From Cricetomys ansorgei (taxonomy: Eukaryota > Chordata > Mammalia > Rodentia > Nesomyidae): a stretch of 64,000 nt of DNA. The stretch is taken from NCBI GenBank assembly GCA_026225945.1, contig JAMJFZ010003624.1, positions 8,953,501-9,017,500 of the forward strand, read 5' to 3'. Under the pieces are notes generated by a model, which ran no database searches, was not told the origin of the DNA, and saw only the letters and a program-made list of their open reading frames with translations. The position numbers and the translations under genes are program-made. Numbering within the stretch: the stretch's first letter is position 1; each line of letters opens with the position of its first letter. Positions 11,065 through 23,451 of this stretch are shown here, piece after piece.

Positions 11065-11437
11065 ACTCTGTCTCAGTCACTGTTCCGTTGCTGTGAAGAG
11101 ACACCAGGAGCATCGCAGCACTTAGAAAAGAAAGCATTTAAACTTTAGGACTTGCTTACAGTTTCAGAGGGTGAGTCCATCGTTACAGCAAGCATGGTCC
11201 TGGAACAGTAGCCGAGAGCTACATCATGTTCCTCAACTAGAGAGAGAAAAGTTGGGCCTCTCATGGGTTTTTGAAACCTCAAAGCCCACCCCCACCCCAC
11301 ACACTTCCTTCCACAAGACCACACCCACTCCAAGGCCACACCTCCTAATCCTTCTCAAATAGTATCCTTCTCTGGAGAGACTACCTACTCAAATATATGA
11401 GCCTATGGAGGCCATTCTTATTCAAACCATCACACAC
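11065..11437 (-). repeat. Rodent LTR-like interspersed repeat
   Basis: Contains GTTGCTGTGAAGAGACACC, CAAAGCCCACCCCCACCCC and AAGGCCACACCTCCTAAT. It is related, in opposite orientation, to the repeat at 31696-31985. The family name is not certain. Confidence 0.55.
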
Positions 11438-12059
11438 CTTCTTTTTTTCCTTTAAAGCTTAAAAATTACGAGTCAAGTGGTTTATGTTAAAAAAAAAGAA
11501 AAAAACCCCTAACAGTATAAGAGCATATAGTGAAAAATAAACATAACCCTCCCCAACCGCCCACACTAGAAGCCAATGACTCTCTTTGTGTACACGTCGA
11601 ATGTTCTGTGCATAGACAAGCATGCGAATGCTATCAATATTTATATCTGAATTATACTACCTACCAGTTATATTTATTCATAAATCGCCTCGGAATTCAG
11701 TGGCTTAAGCAACCGTGGCGTAACCAACCGCTTATTAACCCGTGGTTTCTGAGGTACGGAATTCAGGAGTGCAGTTGATCTTCATGATTTACCTTGAGGT
11801 CTCTGCGGTGGCAGCTGAGATGCTGACTGCTGCTGCTGCCAACCACAGGCGTCTCTGAGGCCTGGAGACACGGCGCCAGCATGACTTACTCACAGGGCTA
11901 GCAAGGGCTGCGGATGGCTGGAAGCTTCCATTCTTCTCCATGTGGGCCTGCCTCTATGCGGGACGCCTGAGTGACCTCACAGCATGAAGGCTGGCTTCCC
12001 CCCAAAACAAGTGGCCCAGAAAAACAAAAGTGAAGCTGTAAAACCTTGCTTCAGAAATC

Positions 12060-12105
12060 ACATATAATATATAATATAATAAATATATTATATTATATTG
12101 TATCT
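12060..12105. repeat. AT-rich low-complexity tract
   Basis: Irregular TATAA/TATTA repeats. No gene. Confidence 0.8.
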
Positions 12106-12794
12106 ACTATACCCTACCTGTTACACAGACTAGGTACAATTCCACGGGAGCAGAGACTACCAAGGTGCACCAGCGGAAAGGGTCACTGGGGAGCAATTTG
12201 GAGGCTGACTTCTATGCTGTACTGGAATAAATCTCAGACATTATATCTCAGACAATACATCTCACATCAGCGTTTGCAGACTGGCCCACAGTTTAGATAT
12301 CCACTGTATACACACGCACACACACTGCAATCCACAGAACACTGTATAAACAACACCCACGGATCTGTATCTCGAATACTCGCTCATTTAATAGGCTCCT
12401 GTACTTATGCGCCAGTTATGTTCTAGGTTCTAAAGGATATCGGAGCTCTAGTTTTGCCATTTTGCTAACATTTAAATAAAGGTTTTAGGCCTTACTTGAA
12501 GGAGAGCTTGCATATGCAGAGAAGTGAGAGGAGCCAATACGAGAGACTGGGAGAGACTGATATCAAACCTGGGAGAAATGGAATCCGGGGACTATGCTGC
12601 TAGGGAAGTCAGAGGCATAAAGCGTAAAGGGCCCACACTTCCTGGATGTTACTAAGGGGTCAAGTAAGGGCAGAAAAGTGACCGTTGAATCTTACAGCCA
12701 GTATCAGTGACCTGGAAAAAGCCACCAGCCTTGGCTGCGTAGGGTGATGAGGATGGGATGTCGCAATGTTGTGGGGGAGGCACACTCAAAAAAG

Positions 12795-13075
12795 GCGTAA
12801 GAAGAGGGTTGGAGGGATGTCTTTGCGGGTGAAGCACTTGCCAGGCAAAGCACGAGGACCTGATTCAAATCCTCAGAACATACGTAAAAGTGACCGACCC
12901 CACGAAAACCCTACTACAGCAAGGTGGGAGGCAGAGAGAATTCTGGGAACACAAGGGCCAGCTAGCCTGAGGTTCTCGGTGGCGAACAGCAAAAAGACTC
13001 CTCTTCACACAAAGTGGAAGGCAAGAACTGACACTCGAGGTTGTCCTATGACTCCCCGTGCTACCCTGGTCCAAG

Positions 13076-13115
<40 letters not shown>

Positions 13116-13140
13116 CAACACATACCTGCATATACGCAAA
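12795..13140 (+). repeat. B4-type composite SINE (ID + B1) with (CA)n
   Basis: An ID-like head (GGGTTGGAGGGATGTCTTTG, CACTTGCCAGGCAAAGC) precedes a B1-like middle (AGGTGGGAGGCAGAG) and CCCGTGCT..., ending in a (CA)n at 13079-13113. Confidence 0.7.
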
Positions 13141-13454
13141 GAGTAAGACGGATGTGAACATGGCGATGAATGGTTATCCTGCATAGTGAGTTTAACTGTG
13201 AGAGGGAGCAGCGGGGCTTGGGGCAAAGGAGGCACCCAGAGCGATGCTGGTACGTCCGCACAGCGATGGAGACATTCCGGAGACCACGCGGTGGGCGTCG
13301 GGGGTGGGGCGGGGGGAGGCGTGGCTTCGCATGCTCTGCATTTCTAGCTATGGAATGTCTGCGTCCAAGGACAAGTGTGATTTTGATCATAGTAAACTGG
13401 CTTCTTGAGGGCCTTGCATAGATTTATACACCTGCCAATAGCACGTGCCGTTTT

Positions 13455-13672
13455 AAAATTTAAATTTTTAATTTAATTTTATACGTATGCGTGTTTTGCC
13501 TTCACGCAAGTCTGCGCACTACTTGCTGGCCTGGAATCAGCAGAGGCCAGGAGAGGAGTTACTGATGATACAGATGGTTGTGAGCCTCCATATGGGTGCT
13601 GGAAGTCGAACCCAGATCTTCTGGGGGTGTAGCCAGTGCTCTTAACTGCGTAACTATCCTTCCAGCCTCACA
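13455..13672 (-). repeat. B3/B2-type SINE
   Basis: Reverse orientation: A/T tail, GCGTGTTTTGCC, GTGCTGGAAGTCGAACCC, GTGCTCTTAACTGCGTAAC, CTTCCAGCC. Confidence 0.85.
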
Positions 13673-16600
13673 TATGTGTGCATTTTTCATACATGCTGTG
13701 GAAAACCCTGAGCTTCCGCCGCGGTGTTTACCAACATGAAGTTAAAATTTGAGTGCAGCCATCACGCAGGACTATGGGCACCTGGGAAGTTGTTTACTTC
13801 GTGTTTTTTTACATATAGGTTTATCTGTCAGTCCTCCCCACTAAGTTGTGGGAGACAGCATCGTAATGGCAGAGGGTATGCAGAAGATAAGACAAGTGGG
13901 CGGAGATTCACGGGAAATTTGGTCCCAGTTTTCTACGTGGTATGGAAGCAAACAAAACCTAAGTTCTTCTTCCGGGTGGGTTCTTTGGGGATGACTCATT
14001 TGTGCTTCAGAAGGTTTCCTGCCTTTCTCTGGAGGGCATGGGGGTGTGGTTGCAGCTGGCCGCTGAGAGAGTAGAGTCTCTCAGCCCAGCTTCTCTTCAG
14101 ACCAGGGCTTAATCCTCAGCATTAGGCCAAGGCTCTCTCCCACCCCAGCTTTACCACGAAGCCTGCGGTGAGAGACTTAGGTCTATGAAAAGTTTAATTA
14201 CTGCTTCTGTGTGGCATTAAGCAGACTAATTAGCTAATCCTGGGAAAGCAGTGTCTGCGGTTGGAGCCTTCTTAGGAGCCACCTGGGAACCCGGAGGGGC
14301 CTTTGTCTAGTTCCTACTGGTGAAAAATGTTTTTTTTTGTTTTTTAACCAGAGGTTTGTGTAGAGGGAGACTTTGTTTAAAATATAACTGATTTATCAGA
14401 ACTTCTGGTTTTAAGAGAAATGAAACACAGGGATTTATTCCTGTGATATTTCTGCTTGCTAAAACCAGAATTCTTAGTTTACTTTCTAAAAAAAACCTGG
14501 ATGGTGGAGAATTTTGATACCATATAGAATTGGAATTGCAAGGGGACCTCTGTGTCTTCTCAATCACCCCAACACCCACGACTCTAGTTCCTTAATAGCA
14601 ATGGCCTGTCCCTGTCTAGATTTCTACCTGTCTCAGATGTCATAAGTGATGTTTATTTTTATCTTTTCAAACCAGAGCCCCATAGCTCAGATGTCACATG
14701 ATTGGTTCTCCTACAACTAAAGTCACGCTCTTTTCTCCTCTTGCAATTTACTTGCTGACAAAACCATACTGTTTGTGTATAGGTTTCCCTACAGTCTGGA
14801 ATTTGCTGATTGCATCTGGAATCGGACAATGTAAAAGCATCCACAGGACAGGCAAGCTTAGCCAGCTCTCCATTTACGCCGTAAGGAATGCTGAAATCCT
14901 TATCTTGCTGTCCTCTGTGGCCGCCGCCTGGGGACCGCATGGGGATTGTAGCAAGGCTCCTGGAGAACAACAGGGCCTCAGGCTGACTGTGTACGGGCAG
15001 GGCAGGATTTATCACGCAGAACACGTGAGTTGGCCGGGCTGGAACTTCACGTGTGCCATCTCCTCCCACCCCACCGTACCCCCACCCCTTAGACGGATCT
15101 TGGTGTATAGCTGGACCTCACTGTGTAGCCGGGGTCTCCTGCCTCAGCCTCTTGCACGCCAGGGTTACAGGTCTGTTCCAATGCCTCTCTTCAAAAGTGC
15201 TTACTAGGTCTGTTCCCGCTCTGCCCAAGCCCGTTTATCCTTCTATAGTTGGACTCTACAGGTTCGGATGTCAAACATCAACCTATAGATTCTTCTGAGT
15301 CCTTTGACCTGGACAGAAAATTGATTTTCTCTGGTGAAATGAAGGTCAAGGAAGGTAGGTTGTCATTAGCAAAAGTGCCACAGCACAGTGAACTGTAGAG
15401 GATACAACAGGACCTCTTGCTTTAGGCTGTGTCTCTACCCCACTCCCCCCATTCCTCTCTCCTCTTTCTAATTCCCAGGTAAAGCCACCTGCAGAGAGAA
15501 AGTCTTGGGCCACTCTCCTCTGATCTTGCTGGTGGTACCCACTCCCCATCCCCCTCCTTCACAGCCCTCTCCAGCAAGTTTCAACTACTTTAAGAAACAG
15601 AAATCTTCCACAGAAGAAATTTCCCTGAAAGCAAGCTAGGGTGAGGTAAGGACACGCTCTTATCTTGGTCCCCAGGGGCGGCCAATCGCCAGCCTTTTTC
15701 CTGCAGGTAGATGGAGAGAGCCCGGAGCCCTGGCTGAGAGTAGCACAGGCCCAACCGGTGGTGCCGCCTTTGCCCTCTGGGGCAGCAAGCAAGCTTGTTC
15801 CTTATAGGGAGCACAGCAGGAAGTGTTCTGATTTATGACCTACAGCCTATAAAACCCCCCACCCCGAGTAAACAACGTAGGAGGGCACTGGGAGTCTCCC
15901 AGGAAACGAAATTCCCTGGGACTGATACCCTCCCTTCACAGTGGTGATCAGCAAGTTCTCCAGCACCAGGACTCTTGGGTTCAAATCCTCACTTTACTTT
16001 GCACGTCTTGGGAGAGCCACGTGTGGTGTCTTTGGTCTCACCATCTCCAAAACAGGGCCAGTGATCCTCCTTAAGACTTTTGAGGAAGGAATGAAGAGAC
16101 GGCATTTGAACCATCCACAGTAGAGTCAGACCCTCTTGTGTAGATCCAATATTGCTTTTAGTTCCCAGTACTGTATCAGGTGACTAGTACCAGGTAGGCT
16201 GGCCAGGTACACTGGAACTTCCTTGGACTGAGCTGAGAGTGGGAGCCTTCTGGAAGAAGGGCTTAGGTGTGAGGCAATGGAAGTTGGGCAGAGGTCCTGG
16301 GTGGAGCTACACCTACAGCCCAGAGCTACAGAGGAGCAGAGGAGGCACGGGGTTGAGCCTACTACTATATACAGTTCAGTTCAGAGCACCAGGTCAGGCC
16401 TTCTTAAGGACTGGGCTTGGAGAATCCTCAGGGATGGGGGTGGTCAGAGAGTGGAACGGTAAGCCTGTGTTGGCGAGACTTGGGGTTTGGGATGCTGATG
16501 GGCTGTCTAAGTTGGAGTTGCCCGGGGTCACCTTCTATTCTGTTCTACTCCAGATGGAGTATAAAGTGATATATAAAGATGCACAAAATAAGAGACCATA

Positions 16601-16690
16601 TAATTTACGTAGGAGAGGAAGGAGAAAGGAAACCAAGAGTGGGAATGAAAATGAGGAGAAGTAAGTTAATATAAATAAGCCTAAAGAAGC
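13673..16690. other. About 3 kb mostly unique intergenic sequence
   Basis: No gene or clear SINE seen apart from a weak reverse B1-like stretch near 15090-15180. Short open frames (for example 14698-15207) lack splice context or recognisable domains. Confidence 0.6.
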
Positions 16691-16691
16691 A

Positions 16692-16866
16692 CCTGGGGCT
16701 GGAGAGACCGCTCCAAGGTTGCAAGTGCCCTCTGACCAGAATTCAGTTCCCAACACCCCCATCAAGGGGCTCACAAACACCTGTCACTCCAGCTCCTAAC
16801 ACCCTCCTCTGGCTGCTGCAGGTACCCACATACAGATACATAAATAAATGCTAAAATAAACCTTTA
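16692..16866 (+). repeat. B2-type SINE, + half of an inverted pair
   Basis: GGGGCTGGAGAGACCGCTCC head and CACTCCAGCTCCTAACACC body, with an AAATAAATG tail that meets the tail of the next element. Confidence 0.75.
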
Positions 16867-16867
16867 A

Positions 16868-17088
16868 ATATTTACTTATTTATCTTGTTTTGTGTATTTG
16901 AGTGCTCTATGTATTTCTGTGCACCACGTGCAGACAGTGCCTGTGGTGGTCATAAAAGGATGTTGGATCTGTTGGAACTGGAGTTACAGATAGCTGTGAG
17001 CCGCCATGTGGATGCTGGGAACTGAACCTAGGTCCTCTGCAAGAGTAGCCAGTGCTCTTAACCACCGAGTTATCTCTCCAGCCCCCCA
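16868..17088 (-). repeat. B3/B2-type SINE, - half of an inverted pair
   Basis: GGAACTGGAGTTACAGATAG, GCTCTTAACCACCGAG and TATCTCTCCAGCCCC in reverse orientation, tail-to-tail with the preceding copy. Confidence 0.85.
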
Positions 17089-17767
17089 CATTGCCCATTT
17101 TTGAGGAAACATGAGTCATAACACTACTGTTTGGTTGATCTGTTTCTGCTATGTTCTGTGTGAGTGTGTGTGTATTTCTTAAAAGTTAAAAATTTTGGCA
17201 TTTTCTAAACCAGAAGTCTTCGGAGCTTTGAATCACATTCCTCCTATCTGGCAGTGACAAGCTGGATCTGACCCCTTGAAGGGTCAGGAACTCTCCAGTT
17301 TAGCACAGTCCTCCAACGGCTGTTGTTTCTCCAGCCCTAAAACAGTGTCAGATGCCTGGCATTTATTCTCAGAGACTGTTCCCTGAACTTACACCTTCAT
17401 CAAATGTAATCAAATAGAAGTAAAGAACAGTTGTTCCTCTGCGTCTCATCTGTGCACAGGAGCAGCCCGCCGGCCTTTGAATGGTGCCCTTGTTACAGCC
17501 ATTGTTAAAGTCTGGGCAGGGCCCCTGCTGCAAGTGTGTGCATTTTCCAGGCCATAGGATGACTGCAACCAGCAAGTCAAGACTCCACCCAATACAAAGA
17601 CCTGAAACAGCTTCCCCCAGAGACTTCACGGAGAGGTTTGTTCAAACACCTATTCCTCCCAGCCCCTCCAGGAGATGCTAGTCAGACATTAAGTGTCATT
17701 TCCCCAAAGTACAGCTGCTTAAGAATTCATAGAGATTTCTAAGGTTAAAAAAAAAAAAAGAATCCAG

Positions 17768-17945
17768 CAGGGCAGTGGTGGCACACGCCTTTAACCCCAA
17801 CACTTGGGAGGCAGAGGCAGGGGGATCTCTTTGAGTTCGAGGCCAACCTGGTCTACAGAGTGAGTTCCTGGACAGCCAGAGTTACAATGGAGAAACCCTG
17901 TCTCGAAAAACATATAAACAAACAAAAACAAAGAACAAAAAACCC
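17768..17945 (+). repeat. B1 SINE flanked by a target-site duplication
   Basis: GGCAGTGGTGGCACACGCC to GAGAAACCCTGTCTCG with A-rich tail. AAAGAATCCAG occurs immediately before (17757-17767) and after (17947-17957). Confidence 0.92.
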
Positions 17946-18002
17946 AAAAGAATCCAGACAAAGCATTATGAAACAAAAAGCTTCCAACAACACCACTGAT
18001 TA

Positions 18003-18172
18003 AACATATATGTGTATAAGTGTTTTGCCTGTGAATATATACACATATATGTGTATGTGTACGTGTGTGTGTGTGTGTGTAACCACATGCATGCCCGACG
18101 TTCTCAGAGGCCCGAAGTGGGTGTTGAATCCCCTGGAATACTGACAATTTCCTGAGCCTTTTCTCCAGCCTA
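18003..18172 (-). repeat. B2/B3-type SINE
   Basis: AAGTGTTTTGCCTGTGAAT, internal GT run, TGAGCCTTTTCTCCAGCC end in reverse orientation. Confidence 0.7.
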
Positions 18173-18202
18173 CTTATTTATTTATTTATATTTATTTATT
18201 TG

Positions 18203-18372
18203 TATACATGCATGGGGGTGGGGAGTAGGTGTGTCACTGCATGTGTGTGGAAGTCAGAGGACAACCCGTAGGAGTTGATTCTCTCCTTCCTCCCTGTCAG
18301 TCTTCAGGGTTGAATTCCTTTGGTCAGACCTGGTGGCAAGAGTCTTTACCTCCTGAGGCGTCTCCAGCCCCT
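18203..18372 (-). repeat. B3-type SINE
   Basis: GTGTGTGGAAGTCAGAGGACAAC, then TGGTGGCAAGAGTCTTTACC and TCTCCAGCCCC in reverse orientation, preceded by a TTTA tract at 18172-18202. Confidence 0.75.
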
Positions 18373-18789
18373 GCATTCTTGTCTGTATTAACCAAACCCA
18401 AGGCTTCTTCAGGCGCGGCCCTACCCAGCGTCTTCCGAAACAACCAAAGCAATTCGTAACAAAATCAACCTTTGTGAAATCCTAGGAATTTCTTCCCTAT
18501 TTGGTTTTGCCTGCTGTCTGCCCGGTCAATTTTGGGAATGACGTCTCCAGAAGTTTTTTTTAATCTAATTTAATCTAGAAGTTGGAGTGGTCAAGCCTGT
18601 TCTCACTAGGAAATGAAACTGCCAAAACCGGTTTCGACTTGCCCGCTATCTATTGATAAGAACAAGGCACCGAGTTCCTCTCTCTATCCGGACAATGAAA
18701 ATGGCGTTGGATAGTGTGTGGAAGTCCGGGGGACTGTTGGTGCACGTTACAGGCTGGGACCTACACTGTGACCTAAAGGCTTTGTCCCC

Positions 18790-19082
18790 AACTTGGAGGT
18801 GGTGGAAGCTGTAGGAAGAGGCTCTAGCTGGAAAAAGTACCGTGCTCATTGGGACTGGGCTCTACATTGTGCTCTCTCTCTGCCCCTCCCCACCTCCATC
18901 TCCTGTCCACCATGACATGAACAGCTTTGCTTCAGCGTATGTCCATCAGCGTGTCCTACCTTACCGTACATCCAGAAACAACAGAGCCCGGTGACCATGG
19001 ATTGGGACCGTGAGACAAAATAAACCTTCCCCTGCGTCTCTCTCAGATATTTTGTCGTAATGATGGAAGGCTAACACGACAC
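18790..19082 (+). repeat. Rodent LTR-like repeat, 3' part
   Basis: CACCATGACATGAACAG, GTGAGACAAAATAAACC and ATTTTGTCGTAATGATGGAA resemble the 3' end of a common rodent repeat. Confidence 0.45.
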
Positions 19083-19274
19083 TTCAAACGGGTCTTCCAT
19101 TTCTCCCCAGTGCCACGGGCTTCTCCCTTCGCTCCAGTCGTGACTCAAACACATACATGGCGTATCTGGTTAAGAGTAGAGGGATAGAAAGCAACATCCC
19201 GTGTGTCTGTTATACCAGGACAGTGGCGATGGGGTAAGGGCTAACAGAAATGAAGCTCCTTTTCCATTGTTGTT

Positions 19275-19422
19275 GTTTGTTTGTATGAGACAGGTTCTTC
19301 CAATGTAGCCCTGGCTTGCTTGCAGCGTGTTATGTAGAGCAGGCTATCCTCAAACTTATGGCAATCTTCCTACCTCTATCTCTCAAATATTGGGACAATA
19401 GGCATGTACCACCACATCTGCC
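19275..19422 (-). repeat. B1-like SINE, diverged
   Basis: TATGAGACAGGTTCTTCC, CAATGTAGCCCTGGC and GCATGTACCACCACA in reverse orientation. Confidence 0.65.
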
Positions 19423-19429
19423 TCTGGCT

Positions 19430-19562
19430 TTGTTTTTGGATGTAGTTCTCACTGTGTAGCCTAGGCTGACCCCAAACTCTGTGTAGTTGAGTCTGGCCTA
19501 GAACCCATGATCCTTCGGCATCTGCTTCCCATGTATTGAGAGTACACCGCCACACCCGGATA
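19430..19562 (-). repeat. B1-like SINE, diverged
   Basis: GTTCTCACTGTGTAGCCTAGGC and CACCGCCACACCCGG in reverse orientation, in tandem with the previous element. Confidence 0.6.
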
Positions 19563-19639
19563 GTTGATACAAGACTCAAAACAGGAAGCCTTTAGAACTG
19601 ACATATGAATGTTTATGCCACTTTATAAATTGTGTGTAT

Positions 19640-19765
19640 AAGCCAGCCATGGTCTCCCTATAATTCCGGTACTGGAGAGGCTGAGACACAAAGATTCTTG
19701 CAAGTCTGGGACTACGAAGTGAGTTCCAGCTCAGAATGGGCTACAGAGTTAAACGCCATAAGAGA
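19640..19765 (+). repeat. B1-like SINE, diverged
   Basis: TACTGGAGAGGCTGAGAC and GTGAGTTCCAGCTCAGAATGG in + orientation. Confidence 0.6.
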
Positions 19766-19789
19766 GATGACGTAAGCAACAGTCCTCAT

Positions 19790-20990
19790 AGTCATGTTGT
19801 AAACTCACAGAGAAATGCCCAACTCGGTGGCCGCACAAAATCCCTAAGAGATCATTAAACTATAACCAGATAGTTTGATTCAGCGGGAGAAATGTAGGTC
19901 AGACATCTGATGCCCATTCAATGGGAGTGAAATCAACACAAAAGACTATCTCTTTACCCTGTGACCTTCAGAACTAAGGTAAGGATTTTTTGAGCCATTT
20001 TTACCTATTTCTAAGCTGCTGAAGAAAGAGTGCATACCGAAGAGGGGAGGGGCACTTTTTTCTGGAATCTAGGTCTTTTGAAGATATTAAATTATTGGAC
20101 ATATTATAGTCCAAAGGAGCAGGGGTGTTGTGATCTTGAACCTGGACCCCACCCAGAACGTCTTGGGCCGCCTTCCTTAATGCGGAGTCAAACTCCAAAG
20201 TCCAGAACTCCATCTCTCTGCCTCTGTGACTTCGTGAACTGGGTTTGTAACCTGCAAAACCAGTCTTTCGAGATCAGTTCTTCTTGGAGAAAGCGGGCCT
20301 GTCTTCTGGAGCAAGGGCAGGGCTCCCTGGAGACCAGCCTGCTGCATGGGAGCTCAGTGGGTGGAGCTCTTAACTCCAGGGGCGTACAGATGCAAGCAAG
20401 AGCCGTGAAAATTAAGACTCGAGGTGAGGAGGCTTCCAGAAATGAGATCTAAAACCACACCTCAGAAATGATGGGGTGAGGTCCACTCCCGGTGTGGGTT
20501 CCGAGCTCTAGAAGCCCCCATTTGTGCCACAGACCCTCATAGCCACTGCCAGTTGTCTCCAATATAGATATGATATATATGTCATTTATGTCAGAAGGCA
20601 TGCTCTGTTTTCTGATGTAATTTCCCCAATGGGCTTACATTACGGAGCAGAACACTTCTCAGGTTGTTAAAACTTTTATTAAAACCTTTCTCTGTGCTGG
20701 AGGGTCTAAGAAGGCCCCGCCCTCGCAGGCGGTGATTCAGAGTCCTGGAGAGGGGCCATGGGAGGATTTTGGACTTCTGGATGGAATGTCATGAAAGTGA
20801 TTTCCTGGAAAGTTCTAGTGACTTCCAAAGGGCTTTGGAAATAGTCAGAGGCATTCTCATTGAGCAGACCTAGTGTGAGCTCTGACATAGCAGAGCTCTG
20901 AGGCATGAGGCAACACAGAACCAAAACTGATGGTAGAGACGACATCTTCAAAGCCCAGTATTAACTCATTCTATTAAGATATTGAGGAGC
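19790..20990. other. Unique intergenic stretch
   Basis: No gene or recognised repeat seen. Short open frames at 20030-20452 and 20706-20951 show no recognisable domain. Confidence 0.55.
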
Positions 20991-20992
20991 GG

Positions 20993-21196
20993 GCTGCAGA
21001 TGTGGCTCAGCAGTTAAGAGCACTATACTTACAGAGGACTGGGTTCAGTTCCCAGCACCCGCATGGAGCCTCACAACCATCCCTAACTCCAGTTCCAGGG
21101 GATCTAGAACCCTTTTCTGGCCTGTGCCTGTATCAGGCAGGCATGCGTGCACTTTACATACATGCAGAAAAATCACTCATACAGTGTAAAATAAAG
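20993..21196 (+). repeat. B2-family SINE
   Basis: CGGGCTGCAGATGTGGCTCAG head, TAACTCCAGTTCCAGGGG body and AAAATAAAG tail. Confidence 0.85.
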
Positions 21197-21199
21197 CAG

Positions 21200-22430
21200 G
21201 TATTAAGGAGGTCACTACTGAAACTTCATTGTTCTTTTTCCCTTCAAATATTTATCTCCCTAGTTGTCATAAAAGGTCCGATAGAATACTGCACACAGCA
21301 CCCTCTCCTGGAAGGGCTTGCACGCAGGTCCTTTCTGAAGCCACATGAAAATTCCACCAGTCGTATTTTAGTTCCAAACAGAATTCTCTTAGAAGAAGCA
21401 TATCTATTTACACGGAGCGACTTCTCAAAGAATCATCTTAAAAGGACTCTAAAGATTCAACAGGTTGTCTTAGAGGTGTACAGTCACAGAAGAAAGGCTC
21501 AAGGATTCTGGAGCTGTTTAGTCCAGTTGCTGGTGTCTGGTTTCTCTAAAGGCTGTGTTGCAACTCTAAAGTTCTGCCTGCCTCTGGAATCTACCTCCAG
21601 GGTAGCTCTTCTTAGGCCTCAGTGCTTTGTCTCACGGATCTCTGCATGAGAACTCATGAACAGCTCCCTGTCTCCAGATGGAGGGCCAAGGGGAAGCAAA
21701 TCAAGTTGCACTTGACATTTCTATTGGAGTCAGGGGACATGGGTTGGTTCTAGCTTATGCATGGGGGTGTAAATGGCAGAGGGGTGCTGGCCGGAGCTGC
21801 CTGCAGTAGAGCTCTCTTCAGATCTCTCTTTAGAGATCTCCACTCAGGTTCAACTGGCATCTTGACTTCACCCAGAAATAATTTCAGGATGAGACAGCAC
21901 GAAGAAGCTGGAATTTATTCAAGGGATTCTAAACATGTATTTAAGCAGGAGTTACTAGAAAGAGAGGCTCTCAGAGAAAGAATAAGACACACCCAAGAGC
22001 GTGGATTATAGCTTCTCGAGAGTGAGAGGCACACGGCACGCCGTAGCAGTAGCGTAAATGATTTGGTGGCTCTCATGTTACATCTCCCATGGTTCCTGAG
22101 AAACTTCCTTGCCCCCCTTTTCCTCTTTCTCGGTAAGTAAGATTCTAGGGTGGCCCTGAGGGTGCCATGGATTGTAGTCTGATAGCATAAAACTGCAAGT
22201 CCACGGATTGCACAAGGGAATTAAGACAAGTGTTTTCATATAAATGGAATTTCTTGTGCGATTCTTTGAAAACTGTAGGCTTACCACTGGATAACCATTT
22301 ACACCCAGGCCTTAAGTAGGGGTCATTGTTTTTTGTTTTTTTTTAACAGTCTTACTTGAATTATTTATACACAAAAGGAAAATTGTCTCAGTAGGTAATT
22401 TTCACAGGTGCTGCTAATTGTGTTGGAATT
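21200..22430. other. Unique or unclassified intergenic stretch
   Basis: No gene recognised. The longest open frame overlaps the upstream SINE and is not conserved-looking. Confidence 0.5.
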
Positions 22431-22432
22431 CA

Positions 22433-22545
22433 TTCATTCATTCATTCACTCACTCACTCATTTATTCTAATGTAGGTTCCAGGGATTGAACCCAGGTCCT
22501 TGAGCTTATCTTGCAAACACTTTACTGACTGAGCCATGGCCCCAG
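22433..22545 (-). repeat. (CATT)n tract plus ID-type SINE
   Basis: CATTCATTCATT then CAGGGATTGAACCCAGGTCC and ACTGACTGAGCCATGGCC, a reverse ID element. Confidence 0.7.
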
Positions 22546-23007
22546 GTTTGGGCCAGAATTCTTGACTCCCAGCTGATGAGAGACTTGAGCCAGACTCGGA
22601 GATGAGGGGTTTCCTTCCTTTCTCCGTACCCCTAATTTTCCCTTTTGAACCTGCCTCACAGGGACCACTCAAAGTTAGGACATCAAGAGGCAAGGCTCAG
22701 AAGGCATCATTTTGAAGACTAGCTACCGTGGAACCCTTGCTGAAAGAGGGGAGGGCCTTTAGTTGGTGACAGCCAGTCCCAGCTGAGGTTTAGACCCGAG
22801 GCGTGGGTGGCCGTCAGGCGCCCAGATGGATTTTATGCGCTTGTGTTCCACATGGCCAGTGTGACTGGTTGAGGTTCAGACCGAGATGCGTCTACGCCCT
22901 CCAGCCCAAGAATACAGCTGGACCGTCAATAAGCTTCCGTGGTTTATATGTTAGTCATCTGCATACAAGACTTCCATTATTTTCAGATAATTTCTCAGAC
23001 GATAAGA

Positions 23008-23090
23008 TTGATTTATTTTTATTTTCTATGTACGAGCGTTTTGCCTGCATGTATGTATGAGTACCATGTGTGTGCTGATCTCCTGAAACA
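23008..23090 (-). repeat. B2/B3-type SINE fragment
   Basis: TTTATTTTTATTTTC, GCGTTTTGCCTGCATGTATG: the 3' part of a reverse B2, ending at the microsatellite that follows. Confidence 0.7.
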
Positions 23091-23099
23091 GACATGCAG

Positions 23100-23110
23100 G
23101 CAGATAGAGC

Positions 23111-23143
<33 letters not shown>

Positions 23144-23280
23144 TGTATATATATATATATATGTTCTCTTTCTCTATCTATCTATACATACATATATATA
23201 GCGCATATACACATATACATACATATATGTATCTGTATATATATGCTCTATCTGCATATATATACAGATATATAATAAGT
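23100..23280. repeat. Complex (TA)n/(CA)n microsatellite
   Basis: A mosaic of TATA, ACAC and ATACAT units, partly palindromic. Open frames across it are low-complexity artefacts. Confidence 0.9.
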
Positions 23281-23419
23281 CTTTAAAAAACAAACAGTGG
23301 TCAGTCTCTCCTCAATTAACAATTCTTCATATACTCAATGCCCTTATGTTGGTTCTTTTCCTTGGGTAAAATAATTCAGTTTTCCAGCTTTTTTGGTCAT
23401 GCTGACAGGGATTGATTGG

Positions 23420-23423
<4 letters not shown>

Positions 23424-23451
<28 letters not shown>

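Noticed and set aside
13079..13113. CA array as a possible CRISPR-like repeat
   Set aside because: It is a plain dinucleotide microsatellite at the end of a B4-type SINE; there are no spacers.
22955..23286. Tyr/Ile/His-rich open frames
   Set aside because: They are low-complexity translations of TA/CA simple repeats.
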